Part shown: positions 26,331 to 35,969 of the stretch, piece after piece | How positions within the stretch are numbered: position 1 is the stretch's first letter | Layout: each line of letters opens with the position of its first letter | Source of the DNA: Rhizobium mongolense subsp. loessense | GTDB taxonomy: Bacteria; Pseudomonadota; Alphaproteobacteria; Rhizobiales; Rhizobiaceae | Reading direction: 5' to 3' | Length of the DNA stretch: 64,000 bases | NCBI RefSeq assembly: GCF_900099775.1 | Contig: NZ_FMTM01000006.1 | Span: 1-64,000 of the forward strand | Program-made: the position numbers and the translations under genes | The notes under the pieces: generated by a model | The model's input: only the letters and a program-made list of their open reading frames with translations | What the model was told of the DNA's origin: nothing | Database searches by the model: none

Positions 26331-27731
26331 ATGAGCACTGAAAAAGATTATGTCGTCGCCGATATCGGTCTGGCGGATTTCGGCCGCAAGGAAATTTCGA
26401 TCGCCGAAACTGAAATGCCGGGCCTCATGTCTTGTCGCGCCGAATTCGGCCCGTCAAAGCCGCTGAAGGGCGCGCGCATCACCGGCTCGCTGCACATGAC
26501 GATCCAGACGGCCGTTCTGATCGAAACGCTCGCGGCGCTCGGCGCAGAAGTCCGCTGGGCTTCCTGCAACATCTTTTCGACCCAGGACCATGCCGCTGCC
26601 GCAATCGCCGCATCCGGCGTACCGGTTTTTGCCGTCAAGGGCGAGTCGCTCGAAGATTACTGGGTCTACACCGACAAGATCTTCCAGTGGGCCGATGGTG
26701 GCCTCTCCAACATGATCCTCGACGATGGTGGCGATGCCACCATGTACATCCTGCTCGGCGCGCGTGCTGAAGCCGGCGAAGATGTGCTCTCGCACCCGCA
26801 TTCCGAAGAAGAAGAGATCCTCTTCGCACAGATCAAGAAGCGGCTTGCCGCTTCACCGGGCTGGTTCACGAAGCAGCGCGATGCGATCAAGGGTGTCACG
26901 GAAGAAACCACAACCGGCGTCAACCGCCTCTATCAGCTCAGCCAGAAGGGTCTGCTGCCCTTCCCGGCGATCAACGTCAACGACTCGGTCACCAAGTCGA
27001 AATTCGACAACAAATATGGCTGCAAGGAATCGCTGGTTGACGGCATCCGACGCGCCACCGACGTCATGATGGCCGGTAAGGTTGCCGTCGTCTGCGGCTA
27101 CGGCGACGTCGGCAAGGGTTCGGCGGCATCGCTTTCCGGCGCCGGCGCCCGCGTCAAGGTGACGGAAGCCGATCCGATCTGCGCGCTGCAGGCAGCGATG
27201 GACGGTTACGAAGTCGTGCTGCTCGAAGACGTCGTCTCGTCGGCTGATATCTTCGTCACCACGACCGGAAACAAGGATGTCATCCGCATCGACCATATGC
27301 GTCAGATGAAGGACATGGCGATCGTCGGCAATATCGGCCACTTCGACAATGAAATCGAAGTCGCGGCACTCCGTAACCTCAAGTGGACGAATGTAAAGCC
27401 GCAGGTCGATCTGATCGAGTTTCCGAAGGGCAATCGCATTATCCTTCTCTCGGAAGGCCGCCTGCTCAATCTCGGCAACGCAACAGGCCATCCGTCCTTT
27501 GTGATGTCGGCCTCCTTCACCAACCAGACGCTGGCGCAGATCGAGCTCTTCACCAAGCCCGGTCAGTATGAAAATAAGGTCTATATTCTGCCGAAGCATC
27601 TCGACGAAAAGGTTGCCCGCCTGCACCTCGACAAGCTTGGCGTGAAATTGACGCAGCTTTCTGAAGAACAGGCCGCCTATATCGGCGTTTCGCCGAAGGG
27701 TCCTTTCAAGTCCGACCACTACAGATATTAA
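26331..27731 (+). CDS. ahcY: Adenosylhomocysteinase
   Basis: A 466-residue S-adenosylhomocysteine hydrolase, splitting SAH to adenosine and homocysteine with a bound NAD. Landmarks are CNIFSTQDHAAAAIA, the NAD-binding GYGDVGKGSA, EVLLEDVVSSADIFVTTTGN-like sequence, and the C-terminal LDKLGVKLTQLS...SDHYRY. The 40-residue insert common to bacterial forms is present, giving the usual length. GGAG precedes the start. A strong terminator separates it from divL. Confidence 0.98.
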   Translation: MSTEKDYVVADIGLADFGRKEISIAETEMPGLMSCRAEFGPSKPLKGARITGSLHMTIQTAVLIETLAALGAEVRWASCNIFSTQDHAAAAIAASGVPVFAVKGESLEDYWVYTDKIFQWADGGLSNMILDDGGDATMYILLGARAEAGEDVLSHPHSEEEEILFAQIKKRLAASPGWFTKQRDAIKGVTEETTTGVNRLYQLSQKGLLPFPAINVNDSVTKSKFDNKYGCKESLVDGIRRATDVMMAGKVAVVCGYGDVGKGSAASLSGAGARVKVTEADPICALQAAMDGYEVVLLEDVVSSADIFVTTTGNKDVIRIDHMRQMKDMAIVGNIGHFDNEIEVAALRNLKWTNVKPQVDLIEFPKGNRIILLSEGRLLNLGNATGHPSFVMSASFTNQTLAQIELFTKPGQYENKVYILPKHLDEKVARLHLDKLGVKLTQLSEEQAAYIGVSPKGPFKSDHYRY

Positions 27732-27759
27732 TCTCCGCAACAATATCCACAACATCTTG

Positions 27760-27797
27760 GGGATGCCGCATTGACAAATGCGGCATCCCTATTTTTT
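27760..27797 (+). terminator. Rho-independent terminator of ahcY
   Basis: A perfect 13-bp GC-rich stem (27760-27772 with 27777-27789) has a 4-nt loop GACA and is followed by TATTTTTT. It lies 28 bp after the ahcY stop. Confidence 0.95.
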
Positions 27798-27933
27798 GGA
27801 ACCCACCTTCCCGCCGATTCCCTTCCGAAGTATTGTTCTAGAACTCGATTCGTGGCGCGGAGTTATCCGGTTTGCCCGAAAATGGGATGTCTTGTCGTGA
27901 TGCGGCACATTGAAGGACGGAGACATACCGCTG

Positions 27934-30513
27934 ATGTCGGAAATGAATCACAGCCTCCCGGGACAGGCGGACGAGGGCGCTTGGCCTGATATCCGTTCAC
28001 ATGAGGCAGGCCAGAAACATACGGCCAGAAAAGCCGTGAAGCAAAGCGCAGGGTCACTGACGCGACTGGCAAGGATTTGCGCAGGCGGAACGGCAATCGC
28101 AGCATTGGCGCGGCCGGTGCTGGCCCAAGTCGAATCCGAAGCAGCAGCATCCGCACATCTTTTCACGTCTTCGCAGGTCGTCGGCTTTTCCGTCGTGATC
28201 GGCGTCATTTCCGCGGCTCTGCTTTCGACTCTCTGGCTTGTGCGCCAGCGCGGTAATCTTGAAAACGAAAGCCGTGAAATCCGGTCTGCCCTTTCCGATG
28301 CGCATCAGCGCATTTCGCAATACCAGGCGCTGATCGCCGACAAGAATCGTCGCATCGTCGTCTGGGACGGCAATGAGCGGCCGGAACTGCTTGGCCAGCT
28401 TCCAGCCGAAACCGGTGCGCCGCAGGACAGCGAATTCCTGGCGTTCGGCCTCTGGCTGAAACCCCGTTCCGCTACAGAGCTCGAAAGAGCGATTGATCGT
28501 CTACGTGGTGTTGCACAAAGCTTCGATATGGTTGTCGAAACCAGTCGCGAGGAAATCCTCGAGGCGCAAGGTCGCGTTTCCGGTGGCCGAGCCTTCGTGC
28601 GTTTCGTGGCGCTGAACAATCTCCGCGCCGAGCTTGCCGAATTGAAGATCGAGCGCGACCGGCTGATGTCCTCGATCTCGGCCTTCCAGAACCTGCTCGA
28701 TGCGATCGACCTGCCCGCCTGGCAGCGCGATACCGAAGGGCGCCTCACCTGGGTCAATCAGGCCTATGGCGATGCGGTCGAGGCGAAGTCGCCGCAGCAC
28801 GCGATCAATGAAGGACGGGAGATCCTGACGACGGTCGCACGCGAACACATCCGCGTTGCGGCGACGCCCGAATCGCCCTTCCACGACAAGATTTCGACGG
28901 TCGTTCGTGGCAATCGCACCTTTTTCGACGTCGTTGACGTGAAGTTGCCAAGCGGTTCCGCCGGCATCGCGATCGACGTTTCTGAAGCAGCATCCGTCCG
29001 CGCCGAGCTTGAGCGGACGCTGAAGAGCCACGCCGAGACACTCGACCATCTTGCGACGCCTGTTGCGATCTTCGATGGCGACCGTCGTTTGCAGTTTTAC
29101 AATCAGGCCTTCGTCGCGCTCTGGGAGCTCGATATCGCTTTCCTCGAAAGTAAGCCCGACAACGCCGAGTTGCTGGAGCGTTTGCGCGCCGCAAAGAAGC
29201 TTCCCGATCAGCTCAACTGGAAAAGCTGGAAGGAAACCGCACTTTCCGTCTATCGGGCACTCGATACGCAAACGGACCTCTGGCATCTGCCGAACGGTCA
29301 GACGCTGCGGGTCTTTGCGACCGCACATCCACAAGGCGGCGCAACCTGGGTTTTCGAGAATTTAACCGAACAGGTCGCTCTCGAGACGAGATACAACACG
29401 CTGGTCAAGGTCCAGGGCGAAACGATTGACCATCTCTCCGAAGGCGTCGCCGTTTTCGGAGCCGACGGTCGTATTCGCCTTTCGAACCCGGCCTTCCGCA
29501 TGCTCTGGGGCATTACCGAGGCCGAGGCCAAGCCAGGAACACATATTCGTGCGATCGGCGAAACATGCTTACAGTCCTATGACCGGCCGGACGGCTGGAA
29601 GACCTTTGCAGAGCTGATTACCAGCTTCGATGACGAACGCCGTTCCAGTCAAGGAACACTGGAGTTGCTCTCTGGCCTTGTGCTGGATTACGCCGTCATT
29701 CCGCTGCCCAACGCCCAGACGATGCTGACTTTCGTCAACATGACCGATAGCGTCCGCGCAGAACGCGCGCTGACTGAGAAGAACGAGGCGCTGCGCAAGG
29801 CCGACGAGCTGAAGAACGATTTCGTACAGCATGTCTCCTATGAGCTACGCTCACCACTGACCAATATTATCGGTTTTGCCGATCTGCTGCGCACCCCAAG
29901 CGTCGGACCGCTGAACGAGCGTCAGGCCGAATATATCGACCACATTTCGACCTCCTCGTCGGTGCTGCTGACGCTGGTCAACGATATTCTCGATCTTGCC
30001 ACCGTGGATGCCGGCATTATGAGGCTCAACTATTCGGAAATCGATCTCAACGATCTTCTCGATGATGTCTCCATGCAAATTGCCGACCGGCTGCAGGAAA
30101 GCGGCGTGACGCTGGAGATCACAGCGCCTGCCTATCTTGGCTCGATCGTCGCCGATCCCCAGCGCTTGAAACAGATCCTATTGAAGCTGCTTTCCAATGC
30201 TGCGAATTTTTCACCGGAAGGTGCGGCAATCTCTCTCGAATGTCATCGCGAGGGCACGGATTTCGTCTTCTCCGTCAGCGACCGCGGCCCCGGGATTCCG
30301 CAGGACATGATCGCGACAGTCTTCGATCGGTTTGCCACGGGTGCAAAAAGCGGCAAGCGCGGCGGTGCAGGCCTTGGCCTTTCGATTGTTGACAGTTTCG
30401 TCAGCCTACATAACGGCAGGGTTTCGATCGATAGCCAGCCGGGCAAGGGCACGAAGGTTATTTGCCGGATTCCCTCGGTCAACCTGCCGCACGCCGTCGC
30501 AGCAGCAGAATGA
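27934..30513 (+). CDS. divL: DivL-type PAS sensor protein with Tyr in place of the H-box His
   Basis: An 859-residue histidine-kinase homologue. A hydrophobic membrane segment lies near residues 85-110 (VVGFSVVIGVISAALLSTLWLV). Several PAS-like regions follow (about 250-600). The dimerisation box reads FVQHVSYELRSPLTNIIGF, with Tyr636 where kinases have the phosphorylated His. An ATPase domain (SNAANFSPEG, DRGPGIP, GLGLSIV) is intact. This Tyr is the hallmark of DivL, which with DivK and CckA controls CtrA in Caulobacter and rhizobia. I chose the ATG at 27934; a TTG at 27910 is an alternative. Its stop overlaps the tsaE fusion by 4 bp. Confidence 0.9.
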   Translation: MSEMNHSLPGQADEGAWPDIRSHEAGQKHTARKAVKQSAGSLTRLARICAGGTAIAALARPVLAQVESEAAASAHLFTSSQVVGFSVVIGVISAALLSTLWLVRQRGNLENESREIRSALSDAHQRISQYQALIADKNRRIVVWDGNERPELLGQLPAETGAPQDSEFLAFGLWLKPRSATELERAIDRLRGVAQSFDMVVETSREEILEAQGRVSGGRAFVRFVALNNLRAELAELKIERDRLMSSISAFQNLLDAIDLPAWQRDTEGRLTWVNQAYGDAVEAKSPQHAINEGREILTTVAREHIRVAATPESPFHDKISTVVRGNRTFFDVVDVKLPSGSAGIAIDVSEAASVRAELERTLKSHAETLDHLATPVAIFDGDRRLQFYNQAFVALWELDIAFLESKPDNAELLERLRAAKKLPDQLNWKSWKETALSVYRALDTQTDLWHLPNGQTLRVFATAHPQGGATWVFENLTEQVALETRYNTLVKVQGETIDHLSEGVAVFGADGRIRLSNPAFRMLWGITEAEAKPGTHIRAIGETCLQSYDRPDGWKTFAELITSFDDERRSSQGTLELLSGLVLDYAVIPLPNAQTMLTFVNMTDSVRAERALTEKNEALRKADELKNDFVQHVSYELRSPLTNIIGFADLLRTPSVGPLNERQAEYIDHISTSSSVLLTLVNDILDLATVDAGIMRLNYSEIDLNDLLDDVSMQIADRLQESGVTLEITAPAYLGSIVADPQRLKQILLKLLSNAANFSPEGAAISLECHREGTDFVFSVSDRGPGIPQDMIATVFDRFATGAKSGKRGGAGLGLSIVDSFVSLHNGRVSIDSQPGKGTKVICRIPSVNLPHAVAAAE

Positions 30514-32012
30514 TCACGAAGGACGACACAATCTCCCTTTTCCTGGAAGACGAGGCGGCAACAATCCGCCTTGGAGAAGATTTGGCGCTCGCGCTGAAGG
30601 CTGGTGATTGCCTGGCACTTTCCGGAGAGCTCGGAGCTGGAAAATCATCCCTTGCCCGTGCGTTTCTGCGTGCCATGGCGGATGACGAGCGGCTTGAGGT
30701 CCCGAGCCCGACATTTACGCTGGTTCAATCCTACGATTTGCGGATTCCGGTTTCGCATTTCGATCTCTACCGCATCGCTGACGGTGCGGAGTTAGAGGAA
30801 CTCGGCTTCGATGAAGCACTTCAGAACGGTATCTGCCTTGTCGAATGGCCCGAAATGGCAGATGACGAATTGCCCGCCGATCGTATCGTGATGAAACTTG
30901 AGCATGCAGGCAGGGGCCGGCGTGCAACGATTTCCGCGCCGCGCGCGCAGATGCAGAGAATCCGCCGCGTTCTCGCAATCCGCGCTTTTCTCGCGAAAGC
31001 CGGGCACCCGATCGCAAAACGCCGCTTCCTGACAGGTGATGCATCGCTGCGCGCCTACGAAGCGGTCTATCCGGATCGCCAGGGCCGTAAGATACTGATG
31101 GATTGGCCGCCGCTTCCCGAGGGACCAGCGGTACTCGACGGAAAGCCTTACCCGAAGGTTGCCCATATTGCCGAGAATGCCTATCCCTTCGTTGCAATTG
31201 CCAATGTGCTGCGCGAAAGAGGCTTTGCAACGCCACAAATCTATGAGGTCGACTATGCTCAGGGCATTCTGCTGATCGAAGATCTCGGCAGCGATGGCGT
31301 GCTTGACGAGGGCGACAAGCCCATCGCCTTACGTTACCGACAAAGTGTCGCCTGCCTTGCGCATTTGCACGGAATGAAAATTCCGCAGGATATCCGCGTC
31401 ACCGATAGCCACATCCACCACATTCCCGATTTTGACCGCACCGCCATGAAGATGGAAGTGCGCCTGGTTCTGGACTGGTATCTCCCCTGGAAGCGCGGTA
31501 CAGCTCCCAGCGATGCCGAGCGTGCGGAATATCTGGCGATCTGGGATAGGCTCATCGATGAACTCGCATCGGCAGAAAAAAATCTGTTGCTCCGGGACTT
31601 CCATTCCCCAAACATCATCTGGCGCGAAGGACAGAAGGGTATTCAGAAGATCGGCCTCATCGATTTTCAAGACGCCATGATAGGCCCGACCGCCTATGAT
31701 CTTGCATCCATCGTGCAGGATGCGCGCGTCACCATCGAATCTGCCCTGTTCAGGCAGCTCATGGACGACTATTTGGCTTTTCGCCGCGCACACGGCAATT
31801 TTGACGAAGCCGGCTTCCTGAAAAGCTGGGCGATCATGTCGGCTCAGCGTAACTGCAAGCTTGCCGGTCTCTGGGTACGGCTGTTGCAGCGCGACGGAAA
31901 GCCCGGCTATACGAAACACATGCCCCGAACACTATCCTATCTTAAGGTGGCGCTTGAACATGAAGCGCTTGCCCCCTTGCGCGATTGGTGCGCAAGGGCT
32001 GGAATAAACTAG
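30510..32012 (+). CDS. TsaE-AmgK fusion: tRNA t6A ATPase joined to an N-acetylmuramate/GlcNAc kinase-like domain
   Basis: A 500-residue two-domain protein. Residues 1 to about 150 are TsaE, the ATPase of tRNA threonylcarbamoyladenosine synthesis: Walker A SGELGAGKSS (38-47), PSPTFTLVQSY and HFDLYR. Residues about 165-500 are an aminoglycoside-phosphotransferase-like kinase with catalytic Asp363 and Asn368 in LLRDFHSPN and metal-binding Asp385 in LIDFQDAMIGP. That profile fits AmgK, which phosphorylates anomeric MurNAc/GlcNAc. The murU-like gene begins 24 bp later, supporting this. The frame is continuous with no sign of a sequencing artefact. The ATG at 30510 overlaps the divL stop. Confidence 0.9.
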   Translation: MITKDDTISLFLEDEAATIRLGEDLALALKAGDCLALSGELGAGKSSLARAFLRAMADDERLEVPSPTFTLVQSYDLRIPVSHFDLYRIADGAELEELGFDEALQNGICLVEWPEMADDELPADRIVMKLEHAGRGRRATISAPRAQMQRIRRVLAIRAFLAKAGHPIAKRRFLTGDASLRAYEAVYPDRQGRKILMDWPPLPEGPAVLDGKPYPKVAHIAENAYPFVAIANVLRERGFATPQIYEVDYAQGILLIEDLGSDGVLDEGDKPIALRYRQSVACLAHLHGMKIPQDIRVTDSHIHHIPDFDRTAMKMEVRLVLDWYLPWKRGTAPSDAERAEYLAIWDRLIDELASAEKNLLLRDFHSPNIIWREGQKGIQKIGLIDFQDAMIGPTAYDLASIVQDARVTIESALFRQLMDDYLAFRRAHGNFDEAGFLKSWAIMSAQRNCKLAGLWVRLLQRDGKPGYTKHMPRTLSYLKVALEHEALAPLRDWCARAGIN

Positions 32013-32036
32013 AGCGAATCATAAGTTCCGGATCAG

Positions 32037-32771
32037 ATGACCATCAAACAAGCCATGGTGCTGGCTGCCGGCCTTGGCACCCGCATGCGCCCAATCACCG
32101 ATACAATCCCGAAGCCGCTGGTGAAAATCGACGGCAAGCCGATGATCGACTATGCACTGGATTCGCTTGCGGAGGCAGGCGTCGAGAAGGTGGTCGTCAA
32201 CGTCCATCATCTCGCCGATCAGATGCTCGCGCATTTGAATTCTTACAAAGCTCTCGATATCATCATTTCCGACGAGCGCGACCGACTGATGAACAATGGC
32301 GGCGGCCTGGCAAAGGGCCTCAAGCTCCTTGGTCGCGGCACGGTTTTCGTCACCAATGCCGATCTTTTCTGGATCGGTGAACGGGCTGACCGGCCGAGCA
32401 ACCTTCGACGTTTAGCCGGATTCTTCGATGCAACCCGCATGGATATGGCCATGCTCTGCGTCAAACTTGCAGATACGACCGGCCACAATGGCAAGAATGA
32501 TTTCAACCTCGACCTGGATGGCAGGCTTACCCGCTATCGTGAAAGGGGTCCGAATCCCGTCGTCTATGCCGGCGCAATCGTCATGGACACATCGTTTTTG
32601 GACGATGCTCCCGCCGATGACCCGTTCAATTTCAATATCTATTTCGACAAGGCGATCGAGCGCGGACGGCTTTTTGGCATGATGCTCGAGGGCCATTGGC
32701 TGACGGTCGGCACGCCGGAGGCGATCGACGAAGCGGAGGAAACGATCCGGCGCTTCCGGACGTTTGTGTAA
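32037..32771 (+). CDS. murU: MurU-like nucleotidyltransferase
   Basis: A 244-residue sugar-phosphate nucleotidyltransferase. The signature AAGLGTRMRPITDTIPKPLVKIDGKPM spans the nucleotide-binding loop and catalytic Lys, and FVTNADLFW holds the metal-binding Asp. MurU makes UDP-MurNAc from MurNAc-1-phosphate in the fosfomycin-bypassing recycling route, using the product of AmgK. Family assignment rests on sequence and on its place right after the AmgK domain; other NDP-sugar synthases look similar. addB starts 3 bp after its stop. Confidence 0.85.
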   Translation: MTIKQAMVLAAGLGTRMRPITDTIPKPLVKIDGKPMIDYALDSLAEAGVEKVVVNVHHLADQMLAHLNSYKALDIIISDERDRLMNNGGGLAKGLKLLGRGTVFVTNADLFWIGERADRPSNLRRLAGFFDATRMDMAMLCVKLADTTGHNGKNDFNLDLDGRLTRYRERGPNPVVYAGAIVMDTSFLDDAPADDPFNFNIYFDKAIERGRLFGMMLEGHWLTVGTPEAIDEAEETIRRFRTFV

Positions 32772-32774
32772 CGG

Positions 32775-35700
32775 ATGGCCGAACGGCACCAGCCTCGCGT
32801 TCTAACGATCCCGGCAGGTCTGCCTTTCCTGAAGACGCTTGCCGCGACGCTCTGCGACGGGGGACTGACGCCGCTCTTCCGGCACGATCCGAATGATCCG
32901 CTTTCGCTCTCCAAAGTGACGATCTACCTGCCAACGCGACGCGCCGCGCGCGTGCTGCGTTCGGAGTTCGTCGATCTTCTCGGCGGCCGTTCGGCGATCC
33001 TGCCGGTTATCCGGCCGCTCGGCGAGACGGATGACGACAGCGGCTATTTCGAGGAGGCGCTGCCTGCAACCCTCGATCTCGCGCTGCCGCTTTCGAATAC
33101 CGCGCGCCTGCTGGAGCTTGCCCGCCTCATACTCGCCTGGCGCAACAGGCTGCCAGAGATCGTGCGGCGTATCCACGCCGATTCGCCCTTGGCCGCGCCG
33201 GCGAGCCCGGCAGATGCGATCTGGCTCGCACGCAATCTTGCCGAACTGATCGATTCCATCGAGACCGAGGTTCGCGAGTGGTCGGAACTTTCGAAACTCG
33301 ATGCCGAAGATCATGCTCTGTGGTGGCAGTTGACGGCCGAATTTCTGCAGATCGCCATCGCTTTCTGGCCGGAACGGCTTGCCGAACTCGGAAAATCGTC
33401 CCCGGCACGCCATCGCAATGCAATCCTGCGTGCCGAAGCCCACCGGCTCGCAACGGCAAAACCTGCCGGACCGATTATTATTGCCGGGTCCACTGGCTCG
33501 ATGCCGGCAACGGCCGACCTCATCGCTGCCGTCGCCAATCTGCCTGAGGGCGTGATCGTCCTTCCGGGCCTCGATCTATCCATGCCGGATGTGCATTGGC
33601 AGATGGTTGCGCCAGAGATTACCGCTTTCGAGCGGACCAACCCGGCGAGTCGAAGCCACCCGCAATATGGCCTTTCGTCCCTCCTCAAACGGCTGAACCT
33701 CACGCGCGGCGACGTCGTTGCGATCGAGGAGGCGGAACAAGATCTGCATCGCCGCGCAGAAATTCTTTCCCGTGCGCTCGCTCCAGCGGAAGCGACGAGC
33801 AATTGGGGCGAATGGAAGAAAGAACTCCCGGACGATGCATTGGCGGCTGCCTTTGCCGATGTCTCGCTGATCGAAGCCACAAACGAACGTGAAGAAGCGA
33901 CGGCGATCGCCATAGCCTTGCGGCTGGCACTGGAGCAGCCGGGACGAAACGGCGACAGCCAGACAGCGCTTATCACACCAGACCGCAATCTTGCCCGGCG
34001 CGTGATGGCAGAACTCTCCCGCTTCGGCATCCTGGCCGACGACTCGGCCGGTACGCCACTTGCGGCTATGCTGCAGGGAACACTCCTTCAACTGCTCCTC
34101 GAGGCAACACTTCGGCCCGGCGATCCAGTCACAATCGTAGCATTGCTCAAGCATCCTTTGGCCCGCTTCGGCCTCGAACGCAGCGCGCTCACGCAAGCCG
34201 TCGAAGCACTCGAACTTCTCGCTCTGCGTGGCGGTGTTGCCGAGGTTGATATCAGCGCGTTGGAGCCTTTGCTGGAGCATCAGCTTTCAGAGCAGGCAAG
34301 GGACAGACACGCGCCGAATTGGCGGAGGGCACTGCCACCGGAAGCGGCGGAGCAAGCGCGCAATCTTGCCCGGCGGATGTCGAATGCGACCGAACCGCTG
34401 GCATCTGCGCTCGTTCGGCACCGGCCGGATGGCCGTGGACTGACGGCCAGCTTCACGCTTTCCGATTGGGCGGAGCGGACCGGACGTGCACTCGAAGCCG
34501 TGGCAGTCGATGAACGCGGCAACCTCGCCAATCTCTGGGCTGGTGAAGCGGGCGATTCACTTGCAAGCCTGCTCAAAGAGGTGATCGAGACGCAGGGCCA
34601 GATCGAAGCCGATGGACCGCAATGGATCGATATCATGGCGGCGCTTTCGGCCGGCCAGGCGGTCAAACCGCGCGCGCTCAGCCATCCAAGAGTTTTCATT
34701 TTCGGCACGTTGGAGGCGCGTCTGCAAAGCGTCGACACGCTGATTCTGGGTGGACTGAATGAAGGCTCCTGGCCCGGCCAAACGGCCAACAATCCCTTCA
34801 TCTCGCGCACGATGAAGACGGAAATCGGCCTCGAGCCGCCGGAGCGGCGCATCGGCCAACTGGCCCATGACTTCATAATGGCGAGCGGAACACGGCATCT
34901 GATCTATTCGCGCTCGCTGCGGCAAGGCTCGACGCCGACGGTCGCTTCGCGTTGGCTGCAGCGGCTGCTTGCGCTGGGCGGCGAGGCTTTCGAAAGGGAA
35001 CTGAAAGCACGCGGCGACCGCTTCGTGCATTGGGTAGGCCTTCTGGACGAGAGCAAGAGCCAAGCACCCGCGCAACGCCCCTCGCCTACACCACCCCTTG
35101 AACTGCAGCCGAAATCCTATTCCTTCAGCGAAGTTGGCCGACTGCGGCGCGATCCTTATGCCATCTATGCCCGGCGCATCTTACGGCTTGACCCCGTGGA
35201 TCCCTTCAATCGCGATCCAGGCGCTGCGGAACGCGGGACGCTCTATCACACGATCATCGACCGCTTTGTCCGTGAAGGACATGCTGCAGGTACGCCGGAA
35301 GCAGCGCAAGCAATGGAAACCATTCTGATGGAGCTCTTCGACATGGAGCACCTGCCGTCGCACATTGATGCAGTATGGCGGCCGCGTTTCAGGGAGGTGG
35401 CGCGCGCATTCCTCGAATGGGAAGCCGAACGCCGACCGGCGATCCGCAAAACTTATACGGAAGTGCGCGGCGGCGTGGAACTCGAACCGATCAATATCCG
35501 GTTGACAGGCGTTGCGGATCGCATCGATGTGACCGGCCCAAACGCTGCCGACATCATCGACTACAAGACCGGCTACAATCCATCGCCCGCACAGGCGCGC
35601 GCGCTTCTCGACCCGCAGTTGGCGCTTGAGGCCGCCGCGCTCAGCGCCGGCGCCTTTCGTGACGTCGGAAGTCTGACGCCACAGGATCTCATCTATGTGC

Positions 35701-35969
35701 GCCTTCGGCCCGGCAGCCGTTTCGACACCGATGTAGTCAACAATGAAACTTCCACTCGAAGCGACAAGGCAAAATCGGCCCTCGATCTGGCAAGGGAATC
35801 GATCGATCAATTGGTCAAATTCGTGTCTCTTCTGCAATCCGGCGAACGTGGTTTCACTTCACGGTTAATTCCGGCGCAGCAGTTCGATTTCGGAGGTGAT
35901 TACGATCACCTTGCGCGCGTTTCCGAATGGTCGACAGCCGAAAACGAAGAAGGGGGCGGCGATGAGTGA
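32775..35969 (+). CDS. addB: Double-strand break repair protein AddB
   Basis: A 1064-residue AddB of the alphaproteobacterial type. With AddA it resects DNA ends for recombination. The N-terminal helicase-like region has no recognisable GxGKT loop (it begins LTIPAGLPFLKTL), consistent with an inactive helicase in this subfamily. The C-terminal RecB-like nuclease domain (about residues 780-1050) shows LYHTIIDRF and the DIIDYKTGYNPSPAQARAL core (D...DYK). It overlaps addA by 8 bp. Confidence 0.93.
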   Translation: MAERHQPRVLTIPAGLPFLKTLAATLCDGGLTPLFRHDPNDPLSLSKVTIYLPTRRAARVLRSEFVDLLGGRSAILPVIRPLGETDDDSGYFEEALPATLDLALPLSNTARLLELARLILAWRNRLPEIVRRIHADSPLAAPASPADAIWLARNLAELIDSIETEVREWSELSKLDAEDHALWWQLTAEFLQIAIAFWPERLAELGKSSPARHRNAILRAEAHRLATAKPAGPIIIAGSTGSMPATADLIAAVANLPEGVIVLPGLDLSMPDVHWQMVAPEITAFERTNPASRSHPQYGLSSLLKRLNLTRGDVVAIEEAEQDLHRRAEILSRALAPAEATSNWGEWKKELPDDALAAAFADVSLIEATNEREEATAIAIALRLALEQPGRNGDSQTALITPDRNLARRVMAELSRFGILADDSAGTPLAAMLQGTLLQLLLEATLRPGDPVTIVALLKHPLARFGLERSALTQAVEALELLALRGGVAEVDISALEPLLEHQLSEQARDRHAPNWRRALPPEAAEQARNLARRMSNATEPLASALVRHRPDGRGLTASFTLSDWAERTGRALEAVAVDERGNLANLWAGEAGDSLASLLKEVIETQGQIEADGPQWIDIMAALSAGQAVKPRALSHPRVFIFGTLEARLQSVDTLILGGLNEGSWPGQTANNPFISRTMKTEIGLEPPERRIGQLAHDFIMASGTRHLIYSRSLRQGSTPTVASRWLQRLLALGGEAFERELKARGDRFVHWVGLLDESKSQAPAQRPSPTPPLELQPKSYSFSEVGRLRRDPYAIYARRILRLDPVDPFNRDPGAAERGTLYHTIIDRFVREGHAAGTPEAAQAMETILMELFDMEHLPSHIDAVWRPRFREVARAFLEWEAERRPAIRKTYTEVRGGVELEPINIRLTGVADRIDVTGPNAADIIDYKTGYNPSPAQARALLDPQLALEAAALSAGAFRDVGSLTPQDLIYVRLRPGSRFDTDVVNNETSTRSDKAKSALDLARESIDQLVKFVSLLQSGERGFTSRLIPAQQFDFGGDYDHLARVSEWSTAENEEGGGDE

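Noticed and set aside
27743..27753. ATATCCACA near the ahcY stop as an origin DnaA box
   Set aside because: A single imperfect box with no AT-rich tract or further boxes; chance or a titration site is more likely.
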